Positions 1-6,957 of a DNA stretch of 15,604 nucleotides are shown here, one piece after another; the stretch's first letter is position 1, and each line of letters opens with the position of its first letter. The DNA is taken from assembly GCA_002339265.1 (NCBI GenBank), contig DDKG01000109.1, positions 1-15,604 of the forward strand, in the 5' to 3' direction. This DNA is from Massilia sp. UBA2604. GTDB taxonomy: Bacteria > Pseudomonadota > Gammaproteobacteria > Burkholderiales > Burkholderiaceae_D. The notes below the pieces were generated by a model. It was not told the origin of the DNA. It saw nothing but the letters and a program-made list of their open reading frames with translations, and did no database searches. The position numbers were made by a program, and so were the translations under genes.

Positions 1-248
1 AGGTGGTGTTCGCAGTGGCTGTAGACCGGGATGCCGCGCACCACGATCAGTTCATTGTATTCCTCGGCGCCATCCTCGAACGCCTTGAGCACTTCCACCG
101 GATCCTGGTTGTAGCCCGAGGTCCAGTGTTTCCAGGCTTTCGCGACGCGCGCCGGCGTTTCGACCAGGCCCGGACGTTCCGGGTTTTCGCCCAGGCTGGT
201 CAGCAGACGACGCCAGTCGTGTTCGGTGAAAGCTTCTTTGTCAGACAT
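1..248 (-). CDS. folE: GTP cyclohydrolase I, N-terminal part (C-terminus outside window)
   Basis: GTP cyclohydrolase I converts GTP to 7,8-dihydroneopterin triphosphate, the first step of folate/pterin synthesis, in the cytoplasm. Reading the minus strand from an ATG at 246-248 gives 82 complete codons beginning MSDKEAFTEHDWRRLL and ending at the family signature VYSHCEHH, which carries two of the three zinc ligands (Cys79 and His82; the third Cys lies beyond the edge). The segment ENPERPGLVETPARVAKAW (residues 22-40) matches the usual 'dP.R.GL.dTP.RVA.aw' pattern. A purine-rich AAGGTG sits 4-9 bases before the ATG. The gene is divergent from the membrane protein at 392. Only the N-terminal helices and the start of the catalytic T-fold are visible. 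The family call is secure because of the CEHH motif. Confidence 0.95.
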   Translation of the reverse strand, partial: MSDKEAFTEHDWRRLLTSLGENPERPGLVETPARVAKAWKHWTSGYNQDPVEVLKAFEDGAEEYNELIVVRGIPVYSHCEHH

Positions 249-391
249 GGTGCACCTTAAAAAAACGATAGCCGCAAGTATATAGGGAAGCACTGGAGCC
301 GGCTGGCGGCCGCCCTATTCTTGAGCAAAATTAAATCCGGTATGACACAGATGACTTAGCGTTGAGCGTGGTTCCAGCCTGGGAGAGCGCT

Positions 392-1288
392 ATGTTCGGC
401 AGCACGGTTCTGGAAGTCGCCATCGGCCTGGCATTTTGCTATGGCACCCTGGCGCTGGTCGTCACCACTTTGCAAGAGGCCCTGGCGGCGGCCTTCCAGC
501 TGCGCGCCGGCATGCTGCAAGACGCCGTCAAGCGCATGCTGAACGATCCCCGCTTCGACGGCATGGCGCGGGTGCTGTATGGGCATCCGCTGGTCAACCC
601 GCGCGTCGGCGCGTACGACCCCGGCGCACGCCTGCCCGCCAGGCTGCGGCCATCCTACATCGAACCGGCCAACTTCGCGATCGCGCTGGTCGACGCCATC
701 CGGGGCCAGGGCTCGCTCGAGGCCGGCATCGCCGCCGTTCCCGATCCCCAGCTGCAGCGCACGCTGCAAACCCTGTACCTGCAGGCGGGCGGCGACCTGC
801 AGCGTTTCCAGGCGGCCCTCGCCGGCTGGTTCGACAGCGCCATGGAGCGCCTGTCGGGCGTCTACAAACGCAGACAGCTGCTGATCTCGTTCCTGGTCTC
901 GCTGCTGTTGACGATCCTGTTCAACATCGACAGCATCCACCTGTTCCAGACCCTGTGGCAGCATCCCGCCATGGCGGCCCACATCACCGCCGTGCCGGAC
1001 GGACTGGACGCCGACGTGATGGCCCAGCTGTGGGTACTGCCGATCGGCTGGCAAGCCTTTCCGCCGGTGTTCGATGCCCAGTTCGCACTGCAGGCCTCGG
1101 GCTGGCTGGTCACCGCCAGCACCACCCTGTTCGGTGCGCCATTCTGGTTCGACATCCTGCAGCGCGCGATCAACCTGCGCAGCACCGGCGCCAAGCCGGC
1201 CCCGATCAATGTCGAGCAGGCCATGGCGCCAGCGCCAGCCGCCGGCCCGGATGGCGTGACCGTGGTGGTGGCGCCGGTCCGGCCCTGA
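392..1288 (+). CDS. Multi-pass inner-membrane protein of unknown function
   Basis: I do not recognise a function. The 298-residue product has a hydrophobic segment at about residues 5-28, a basic-flanked one at about 160-186 (starting KRRQLLISFLVSLLL) and a third, less hydrophobic one at about 236-256 (GWLVTASTTLFGAPFWFDIL). A largely soluble region of about 130 residues lies between the first two, and a Pro/Ala-rich tail ends the protein. The TLFGAPFWFDILQRAINLRS stretch resembles the C-terminal part of conserved hypothetical membrane proteins scattered through Proteobacteria; that is a recollection, not a match. An upstream in-frame TTG at 362 exists, but I prefer the ATG at 392 because GGGAGA lies just before it and the first membrane helix then starts at the N-terminus. 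It is convergent with nudC, 22 bases apart, and I see no clear terminator between them. Confidence 0.75.
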   Translation: MFGSTVLEVAIGLAFCYGTLALVVTTLQEALAAAFQLRAGMLQDAVKRMLNDPRFDGMARVLYGHPLVNPRVGAYDPGARLPARLRPSYIEPANFAIALVDAIRGQGSLEAGIAAVPDPQLQRTLQTLYLQAGGDLQRFQAALAGWFDSAMERLSGVYKRRQLLISFLVSLLLTILFNIDSIHLFQTLWQHPAMAAHITAVPDGLDADVMAQLWVLPIGWQAFPPVFDAQFALQASGWLVTASTTLFGAPFWFDILQRAINLRSTGAKPAPINVEQAMAPAPAAGPDGVTVVVAPVRP

Positions 1289-1310
1289 GCCTGCCTGCCG
1301 GGACGCGGTG

Positions 1311-2132
1311 TTAATTGCCGGGCGGGCGGTGGGCGTCCACCAGGACGCTCGAGATCGACATCTGCGGCACCCGCTCCGGCCATTCGTCGCCGGGGCCGAA
1401 CCAGCGCGCTTCGGCGATCTCGCTGGTGTCGACCCGGATCTCGCCCTCGAGGTAGTCGGCCGTGAAGGCCAGCATCAGCGAGTGCGGGAACGGCCATGAC
1501 TGGCTGGCGAAGTAGCGCAGGTTGTGCACGCGCAGACCGACCTCTTCGAACACCTCGCGGTGGATCGCTTCCTCGATCGACTCGCCTGCTTCCAGAAAAC
1601 CGGCCAGCGGCACGAAGCGTTGCGTCGCATGCTGCAGGTGCTTGGCCAGCAGCACCGAGTCGCCCTTGCGGATCAGCACCATCATGGCCGGCGAGATGCG
1701 CGGATAGGCCATGTGGCCGCAATTGACGCACTTGAAGCAGCGCTCGCCGACGGCCAGCACGGTGCCGCTGCCGCACACGCCGCAGAAGCGGTGGGTGCGC
1801 GCCCACTCGGCCACCTGCGCCGCGCGTCCCGCGACGCCCACCAGCGCCTCGTCGATCACCCCGAACAGCGCGCGCAGGCCGCGCCAGGCGTGGCCAGGCG
1901 GCAGCACGGGTTCCAGGTCGAACCAGCCGGCCTGGCAATAGCGCCCGTCCAGCAAGCCCAGCGGCTGCAATGTATCGGGCGCCACGCCCATGCGATCCAG
2001 GGCCGCCGCGTCCGGCAATGCCGGCCCGTCCTCGCGCACCAGCAGCTGTCCCTTGTGGAACAGGAAGTTCAGGGGTTCCGGGTCGGGATGCGGCGCGAAC
2101 AGCGGCGTGAAGGAGGCGGGCGTCTGGAGCAT
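1311..2132 (-). CDS. nudC: NADH pyrophosphatase / NAD(+) diphosphatase (Nudix)
   Basis: NudC hydrolyses NAD(H) to NMN(H) and AMP and, in E. coli, removes NAD caps from RNA 5' ends. The 273-residue product has the family order: a variable N-terminal domain (1-112), a four-Cys zinc ribbon (Cys117, Cys120, Cys135, Cys138), then the Nudix domain. The Nudix box is complete at 178-200 (G178, E184, R192-E193, E196-E197, G199). The NudC-specific signature follows as SQSWPFPHS at 210-218; the family usually has SQPWPFP, so one Pro is Ser here. I chose the ATG at 2130-2132; the frame extends upstream to a TTG at 2183, but that adds 17 residues with no domain support and no good ribosome site. The length is close to E. 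coli NudC (257). Divergent from the carbamoyltransferase gene. Confidence 0.93.
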   Translation of the reverse strand: MLQTPASFTPLFAPHPDPEPLNFLFHKGQLLVREDGPALPDAAALDRMGVAPDTLQPLGLLDGRYCQAGWFDLEPVLPPGHAWRGLRALFGVIDEALVGVAGRAAQVAEWARTHRFCGVCGSGTVLAVGERCFKCVNCGHMAYPRISPAMMVLIRKGDSVLLAKHLQHATQRFVPLAGFLEAGESIEEAIHREVFEEVGLRVHNLRYFASQSWPFPHSLMLAFTADYLEGEIRVDTSEIAEARWFGPGDEWPERVPQMSISSVLVDAHRPPGN

Positions 2133-2386
2133 GGTCGAGGGGATGGTGACGGGATCTACCGATGATACCGCCTTTCCCGGCAACGTTCAGGCGCCGGCCC
2201 CGGCGCGGGCGGCACGGCCGGTTGCCGAATTCGCCGCGCAGCGCGCGAACTAATCCTGAACGGCCGCGCTCAAAGAATGGCTGACCACCGCACGCTGCCC
2301 GCTGCTTTCGATCCGGCATGCGACACCGGCTTTCGCCCCCGGTGCTCAACCCACTGATCCGCCGCTGCGCTAACCAGGAGAAGACG
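2133..2386. other. Divergent intergenic region between nudC and the carbamoyltransferase gene
   Basis: This 254-base GC-rich spacer must hold the promoters for both divergent genes. I see no strong sigma-70 promoter in it. An 8-bp inverted repeat (CGTTCAGG at 2184-2191, CCTGAACG at 2255-2262) is far apart and could be chance. The only sure signal is the ribosome site AGGAG at 2376-2380, six bases before the downstream ATG. Confidence 0.4.
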
Positions 2387-4045
2387 ATGGACGATACCCC
2401 CGTTGTGCTCGGCATAAACCGCGACCGGCACGCGAGCGTCTGCCTCATGCACGGTTCACACGTGCAATGGGCAATCCAGAAAGAACGCCTCACGCGCCAC
2501 AAGCACCACGCCGGAGAACCGGACGACATCGACGCGTTCTACCTGCCCCACCTGTCCGGGCTCGAACGTCCGCTCGACGTACTGGTCGAATGCCATGCGT
2601 CCGGCGCGGGGGCCAGCGAGGGGGCCAGCGAGGCGGCAGGCGACATGGCCGGCGACGACGGCGACCGCGCGCTCGTCTTCGCCCGTGGCGCGCGGCGCGC
2701 CCGCATCCCGCGCCACCTGGCGCAGGTGGTCGGCGCCTTCCACCCGTCTCCCTTCCGCGAGGCGGCGGTGATGGTCGTGGGCGGCCAGGGCAGCATGGAC
2801 GCCGACGGGCGGCGCGAAGTCGCCTCCTGCCATCGCGTCGACCGCGAACGCATCGTCCGCATCGGCCAGCAACTGCGGGGAGATGGCGACCGGCACGCCG
2901 CCGGACTCGGCATGTTCTACGCCAGGCTCACCCAGGTCCTGTTCCCGGGCCAGGGCAACGAGGGCAAGGTGACCGACCTGTCGCCCTACGGCGATCCGCA
3001 CGCGCTCGGCCTGCCGCCCCTGGCGGTCGAAGGCATGCAGGTCGCCATCCCGCATGCCTGGCCGGTGCTGCTCGAAGAAGCCGAGCGCTTCCGCTTCGGC
3101 TCGCCCAAGGCCAGCTTCACCGACTGCGCCAACCTGGCGGCGGCCGGCCAGCGCGCCTTCGAAGAAGCGCTGCTGGCGCTGGCCCGCTGGCTGCACGGGC
3201 GCACCGGCCTGGACGACCTGTGCCTCACCGGCGGCGCCGCCCTCAACGGCGCGGCCAATGCACGCCTGCTGCGCGAGGGCCCGTTCCGGCGCGTGTTCGT
3301 GCCGCCGGCGCCGGGCGCGGCCGGCGCCGCCCTCGGCTGCGCCATCCACGGCCTGCTCGCGCTGGCCGGCCGCAGCGCCGACTTCCGCTGGACCCATGAT
3401 TATCTCGGCCCGGCGCCCCAGCTGGCCGACATCGAGGCAGCGCTCGACGGCGCGGGCGACCTGATCGTCGAGCATCCGCGCGGGCGCGACGCGCTGTGCG
3501 CGCGCATGCTCGACCTGCTGTGTTCGGGGCGGGTCGTCGGCCTGTACCAGGGCCGCAGCGAGTTCGGCCCGCGCGGGCTGGGCCACCGCAGCATCCTGGC
3601 CGATCCACGGCGCGAGCGCATGCGCGACTGGATCAACGTCCGCGTCAAGGAACGCGAATGGTTCCGTCCCTTCGCCCCGATGGTGGCCGAAGAACGCGCA
3701 TCCCAGTATTTCGACCTGCAGGCGCCGTCGCCCTTCATGCAGTTCGCGGTGCCGGTGCGCAGCAGCGTGATGCCGCTGCTGGCGGCGGTCACCCACGTCG
3801 ACGGCAGCGCGCGCCTGCAGACGGTCGGCCCCAGCGACGATCCGGTGCTGCGCGCCCTGCTGGCCGGCTTCGAAGTGCGCACCGGGGTGCCGGTGCTGCT
3901 GGGCACTTCCTTGTGCGGCAGGCACGAGCCCCTGGTCGAGACGCCGCAAGAAGCGGTCGCCGCCTTCCGGCGCCTGCCGCTGCACGGCCTGGCCATGCCG
4001 CCCTACCTCGTCATGAAGCGCCACGAACCCGGGCTGCCGGCATGA
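2387..4045 (+). CDS. NodU/CmcH-type carbamoyltransferase homologue with substituted metal ligands
   Basis: Family members use carbamoyl phosphate and ATP to make carbamoyl-adenylate in a C-terminal YrdC-like domain and pass the carbamoyl group to a substrate hydroxyl in an N-terminal Kae1-like domain. The 552-residue length fits. Visible signatures: VLGINRDRHASVCL (7-20), KVTDLSPYG (194-202), TGGAALNGAANARLL (281-295), then the YrdC-like part with EFGPRGLGHRSIL (392-404), VKEREWFRPFAP (420-431), DGSARLQTV (472-480) and TGVPVLLGTS (499-508). Deviations: the usual HHLAH is RHLAQ (109-113), the Asp of 'vDGvG' is Gly132, and the Asp of 'PGDAG' is Ala311, so all four expected iron ligands are missing. 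HDS near the N-terminus is HAS, and the usual NTSFN is GTSLC. The ATG at 2387 has AGGAG six bases upstream. Its stop overlaps the next start (ATGA). The family is certain; activity is doubtful. Confidence 0.9.
   Translation: MDDTPVVLGINRDRHASVCLMHGSHVQWAIQKERLTRHKHHAGEPDDIDAFYLPHLSGLERPLDVLVECHASGAGASEGASEAAGDMAGDDGDRALVFARGARRARIPRHLAQVVGAFHPSPFREAAVMVVGGQGSMDADGRREVASCHRVDRERIVRIGQQLRGDGDRHAAGLGMFYARLTQVLFPGQGNEGKVTDLSPYGDPHALGLPPLAVEGMQVAIPHAWPVLLEEAERFRFGSPKASFTDCANLAAAGQRAFEEALLALARWLHGRTGLDDLCLTGGAALNGAANARLLREGPFRRVFVPPAPGAAGAALGCAIHGLLALAGRSADFRWTHDYLGPAPQLADIEAALDGAGDLIVEHPRGRDALCARMLDLLCSGRVVGLYQGRSEFGPRGLGHRSILADPRRERMRDWINVRVKEREWFRPFAPMVAEERASQYFDLQAPSPFMQFAVPVRSSVMPLLAAVTHVDGSARLQTVGPSDDPVLRALLAGFEVRTGVPVLLGTSLCGRHEPLVETPQEAVAAFRRLPLHGLAMPPYLVMKRHEPGLPA
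2609..2632 (+). repeat. Perfect 12-bp tandem duplication inside the carbamoyltransferase gene
   Basis: GGGGCCAGCGAG occurs twice head to tail (2609-2620 and 2621-2632). It keeps the frame and encodes the repeated tetrapeptide of GASEGASE at residues 75-82. It lies in a low-complexity acidic/Ala-Gly linker before the degenerate metal-site region, so it looks like a slippage-derived linker expansion, not a functional element. Confidence 0.85.
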
Positions 4046-5454
4046 TCCGCGGCTACCCACACCATGCCAGCATCTGGCCCGGCGAGCGCCTGCAGCTGCA
4101 CGTGTCGACCGACCGGCCGCGCTTTCGCGCCGCGCTCTACCGCTGGGGCGACGGCTTCGAGCCCGTCATGCGCAGCGACTGGCTGCCCGGCAAGCATGTC
4201 CTTGATGCCGGCCCGGCCGACGACTGGCACTGGCCCGACTATTCGCTGGCGCTGGGGCCGTCCCTGCGCTCCGGCGTCTACCTGGCCCAGCTCGAAGACG
4301 CCGGCCCGCGCCCGCCGCGGCTCGAGCAGGATGCCGGCGCGGCCCTGTTCGTGGTGCGGGCCGCACCCGACGCCGGGCCCCCGCCCGCGATTCATGATAA
4401 AAGCGGCCCGGACGCCGGCCGCCGCCCCGCGCGGCGCCTGTTGTACAAGCTGCCGCTGGCCACTTACCACGCCTACAACCGCAGCGGTGGCGATGGCTAT
4501 TACCCGACTGCGCAGGGCGCCGGGATGCCGCTTGGGGCGCGCGTCTCGCTGCGCAGGCCCGGCGGCGGCATCGGCGGCCCCGTGTGGGGCGCGCCCGACC
4601 ATTATGACTGCCGCTCGCCGCGCCAGACCTTCGCCCACTGGGACGCCCGCTTCGTGCGCTGGCTCGAGCGCAGCGGCTATGCGGTCGACTACTGCACCGA
4701 TCTCGACATCCATGCCGATCCCGCCCTGCTCGGCCGCTACCGCCTGCTGGTTGGGGCCGGCCATGACGAATACTGGACCGAGGCGCGCCGCGACGCCGTC
4801 GAAGCCTTCGTCGAAGGCGGCGGCAACGTCGCCTTCTTCGGGGGCAAGCTGTGCTGGTGGCGCATCCAGCTGGTCGACGGCGGCACGGCCCTGGCCTGTC
4901 GCCAGGACGGGCCACAGGATGCGCACGACCACTGGTGGCAGCCGCACGGCGCCGCGCGGCCAGAAGACAGCCTGAGCGGCGCCAGCTACCGTCACGGCGG
5001 CGGCTGGCGCGACGGCCCGCGCCAGACCGGCGGATTCCGGGTCCAGGACGCCAGCCATTGGGTATTCGCCGGCACCGGACTGGCGCAGGGCGAGCGCTTC
5101 GGCCACGACACCTGGCCGCCGCTGGCCGGCCATGCCTGCGACGGCGCGCCGCTCGCCGCCTTCGACCACGACAGCGGCAAGGCGACCCTGTCCGCCTGGT
5201 GCGACCGCGCCGGCACGCCGCACGGCTACCAGGTGCTGGCGGCCTGCCACCTCGACCGCCACTGGCAGGATCTTCCGCCGCGCGAGCGGCACGCCGCCCG
5301 CGAAGGCATCCACGCCGCCACCCTGGGCATCTACCAGCGCGGCGGCACCGTGTTCTCGGCCGGCACCACCGACTGGGCGCAAGTCATCGACGGGCCGCGC
5401 GACCGCCGCGTCGAACGCATCACGCGCAATGTGCTCGACCGTTTGCTGGCCTGA
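4042..5454 (+). CDS. N,N-dimethylformamidase large-subunit-like protein
   Basis: The 470-residue product resembles the C-terminal half of the DMFase large subunit (DmfA2), an iron-dependent amidohydrolase acting on C-N bonds of formamides. An immunoglobulin-like N-terminal region (about 1-107, with SIWPGERLQLHVSTDRPRF and SGVYLAQLED) is followed by the core domain. Core signatures are KLPLATYHAYN (136-146), VDYCTDLDIH (215-224), the hallmark GHDEYW (240-245), EGGGNVAFFGGKLCWWRI (258-275) and GTTDWAQVIDG (441-451). DMFase iron is held by two Tyr and one Glu; Tyr142/Tyr145 and Glu243 are conserved-looking candidates, but I cannot assign them. No small subunit gene (DmfA1) is adjacent. The ATG overlaps the upstream stop as ATGA, implying translational coupling with the carbamoyltransferase. 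No signal peptide is seen. The real substrate is unknown; formamide degradation is not implied by the context. Confidence 0.85.
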   Translation: MIRGYPHHASIWPGERLQLHVSTDRPRFRAALYRWGDGFEPVMRSDWLPGKHVLDAGPADDWHWPDYSLALGPSLRSGVYLAQLEDAGPRPPRLEQDAGAALFVVRAAPDAGPPPAIHDKSGPDAGRRPARRLLYKLPLATYHAYNRSGGDGYYPTAQGAGMPLGARVSLRRPGGGIGGPVWGAPDHYDCRSPRQTFAHWDARFVRWLERSGYAVDYCTDLDIHADPALLGRYRLLVGAGHDEYWTEARRDAVEAFVEGGGNVAFFGGKLCWWRIQLVDGGTALACRQDGPQDAHDHWWQPHGAARPEDSLSGASYRHGGGWRDGPRQTGGFRVQDASHWVFAGTGLAQGERFGHDTWPPLAGHACDGAPLAAFDHDSGKATLSAWCDRAGTPHGYQVLAACHLDRHWQDLPPRERHAAREGIHAATLGIYQRGGTVFSAGTTDWAQVIDGPRDRRVERITRNVLDRLLA

Positions 5455-5489
5455 CGTACTGGTCTGACGTGCTGGCCTGACATGCTGAC
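5451..5489 (+). repeat. Three imperfect 13-bp tandem repeats spanning the stop of the DMFase-like gene
   Basis: CTGACGTACTGGT (5451-5463), CTGACGTGCTGGC (5464-5476) and CTGACATGCTGAC (5477-5489) are head-to-tail copies differing at one to four positions. The first copy contains the TGA stop (5452-5454). The coding end just before it (TTGCTGGC) looks like part of another copy. Because the period is 13, reading through puts a TGA in successive frames. Most likely slippage at the gene end. Confidence 0.8.
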
Positions 5490-5597
5490 ATGAAGCGCTA
5501 CCGTGCGGCGCCGTGCAGGGCAGGACGCAGGCAGAAGCAAGGCAACGAGATGGAACATCGGCGAACGACAAGAATTCGCGACGATGAAAAACGATTG

Positions 5598-5604
5598 AGA
5601 GGAG
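5598..5604 (+). promoter_or_regulatory. Strong ribosome binding site of the GT9 gene
   Basis: AGAGGAG at 5598-5604 lies six bases before the ATG at 5611 and fixes that start. The rest of the 156-base spacer after the DMFase-like gene shows no clear promoter or terminator, so co-transcription with the two upstream genes is possible. Confidence 0.8.
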
Positions 5605-5610
5605 AAAGCC

Positions 5611-6663
5611 ATGCTCAGGCGACCTTTGCTGCATCGTCTCCCGGTCCAGTCCGTCGTGGTGTTCCGCGCCCTGCACCTGGGCGACATGCTGTGTGCGGTC
5701 CCGGCCTTGCGCGCCCTGCGCACCGCGCTGCCCAAGGCCCGGATTTCCCTGGTCGGCCTGCCCTGGGCGGCGCAGTTCGTCCACCGCTTCGCCGCCTACC
5801 TCGATGAATTCCTGCCGTTCCCGGGCCACCCCCTGCTGCCCGAGCAAACCGTGCACCATGACGACCTGCCCCCTTTCTATGCGACGGTCTGCGCGCGCGA
5901 ATTCAGTCTGGCCGTGCAACTGCACGGCAGCGGCGACATCGCGAACCACATCGTCTCCGGCTTCGGGGCGGGCGCGATGGCGGGCCACTGCTGCGGCAAG
6001 CCGATGGTGACCGACAAGACCGTCCTCGTTCCCGCTCCCGAAACCGGCGCCGAGCCTGAACGGCTGCTGCACCTGGTCGGGCAACTCGGGGCGCCGGTGG
6101 CCGGCACCCACCTCGAGTTCCCGATCCTGCGCGAAGACGAGGACGAGCTTGCCGCCAGCGGCCTGGCGGCAGGGCTCGAACCGGGCAGCTATATCTGCGT
6201 GCACCCGGGCGCGCGCCAGCGCGACACCTGCTGGCCGCCGGAACGCTTCGCCAGGGTGGCCGACCGGCTGGCCGACGAATTCGGCATGCGCATCGTCCTG
6301 ACCGGATCGGCGGACGAGGCGCCGCTCGCGCAAACGGTCGCCGACCGCATGCATGCGCCCGCCGTCATCGCCGCCGCGCCGATCTCGATCGGCGCCATGG
6401 CGGCCCTGATGAGCCGCGCGCGCCTGCTGATCTGCAACGACACCGGGGTCTCGCACATCGCGGCCGGACTGGGGCTGAACAGCGTGGTCATCTTCAGCAA
6501 GGCCGACATTGCGCGCCGGGCGCCGCTCGACCGCCTGCGCCACCGCTGCATCTGGGATCCCGGCGCCGAGCGCCCCACCGTCGTGCTGCAGCATGCGCGC
6601 ACCTTGCTCACCGGCGCCGAACCCAGCAGGCAACGGGCCGCGGGAATGTGGCCCTATTGGTAA
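5611..6663 (+). CDS. Glycosyltransferase family 9 (ADP-heptose:LPS heptosyltransferase-like)
   Basis: GT9 enzymes transfer heptose from ADP-heptose to the LPS inner core at the cytoplasmic face of the inner membrane (WaaC, WaaF, WaaQ); the acceptor here cannot be told. The 350-residue product shows both GT-B halves: SVVVFRALHLGDMLCAVPAL (14-33) with the conserved GD (24-25), the linker, then ICVHPGARQRDTCWPPERFA (195-214), GMRIVLTGSADE (225-236) and the sugar-nucleotide-binding CNDTGVSHIAAGLG (275-288). Length and motif order are normal. The protein ends in the aromatic MWPYW. It follows the carbamoyltransferase and DMFase-like genes on the same strand after 156 bases. Pairing a carbamoyltransferase with a heptosyltransferase recalls the 7-O-carbamoyl-heptose of the Pseudomonas LPS core, which suggests a surface-glycan role for the block. 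Confidence 0.9.
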   Translation: MLRRPLLHRLPVQSVVVFRALHLGDMLCAVPALRALRTALPKARISLVGLPWAAQFVHRFAAYLDEFLPFPGHPLLPEQTVHHDDLPPFYATVCAREFSLAVQLHGSGDIANHIVSGFGAGAMAGHCCGKPMVTDKTVLVPAPETGAEPERLLHLVGQLGAPVAGTHLEFPILREDEDELAASGLAAGLEPGSYICVHPGARQRDTCWPPERFARVADRLADEFGMRIVLTGSADEAPLAQTVADRMHAPAVIAAAPISIGAMAALMSRARLLICNDTGVSHIAAGLGLNSVVIFSKADIARRAPLDRLRHRCIWDPGAERPTVVLQHARTLLTGAEPSRQRAAGMWPYW

Positions 6664-6957
6664 CAATGCCGGCCACGCACAAGATATTGAACAGGCAATG
6701 ACCCGGTATCGTGCCAGCATCTGACACTGCCCGTTGCCCTTTCAGGTTATGTTGCACGGCTTGCTAGGCATTCGACCTGCTGACCGGCATTCGCAAGACT
6801 CTTGCCGACGAGCCGAGCAGTTCATTTGTCGATGAAGCCCGCGAAATATCATGGCCACCACAAAACGTTGTATTCGCGCCCTGAATCTCACCAATTCCCA
6901 CACGGCAAACACTATTTTCGTCCAGAATATCTGGATCAATTCGACATCCTCATCGTC
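6664..6957. other. Intergenic region upstream of the AraC-type regulator
   Basis: This 294-base stretch is less GC-rich than its flanks and holds no convincing gene; the open frame from 6802 is only a possible N-terminal extension of the regulator. A direct repeat GGCATTCG occurs at 6767-6774 and 6786-6793 (19-bp period), the arrangement AraC proteins often bind, but it is short. I could not identify a confident -35/-10 pair. Confidence 0.4.

Noticed and set aside
362..391. TTG start extending the membrane protein by 10 residues
   Set aside because: The ATG at 392 has a GGGAGA site and places the first helix at the N-terminus; the extension has no ribosome site.
2133..2183. TTG start extending NudC by 17 residues
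   Set aside because: No Shine-Dalgarno before the TTG and the extra residues do not fit the family N-terminus.
2456..4060. 534-codon minus-strand frame opposite the carbamoyltransferase
   Set aside because: Shadow of a gene with recognised motifs; the translation shows no domain and has Gln/His/Arg-rich runs typical of antisense GC-rich reading.
4003..6720. 905-codon open frame on the minus strand
   Set aside because: It lies antisense to the DMFase-like and GT9 genes, both with clear family motifs; its translation is low-complexity Ala/Gly/Arg-rich with no domain, as expected of a shadow frame in GC-rich DNA.
6802..6957. N-terminal extension of the AraC regulator from TTG 6802 or ATG 6832
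   Set aside because: Low-GC, non-homologous leader without ribosome site; the cupin domain of this subgroup normally begins right at the MD.LS motif at 6958.
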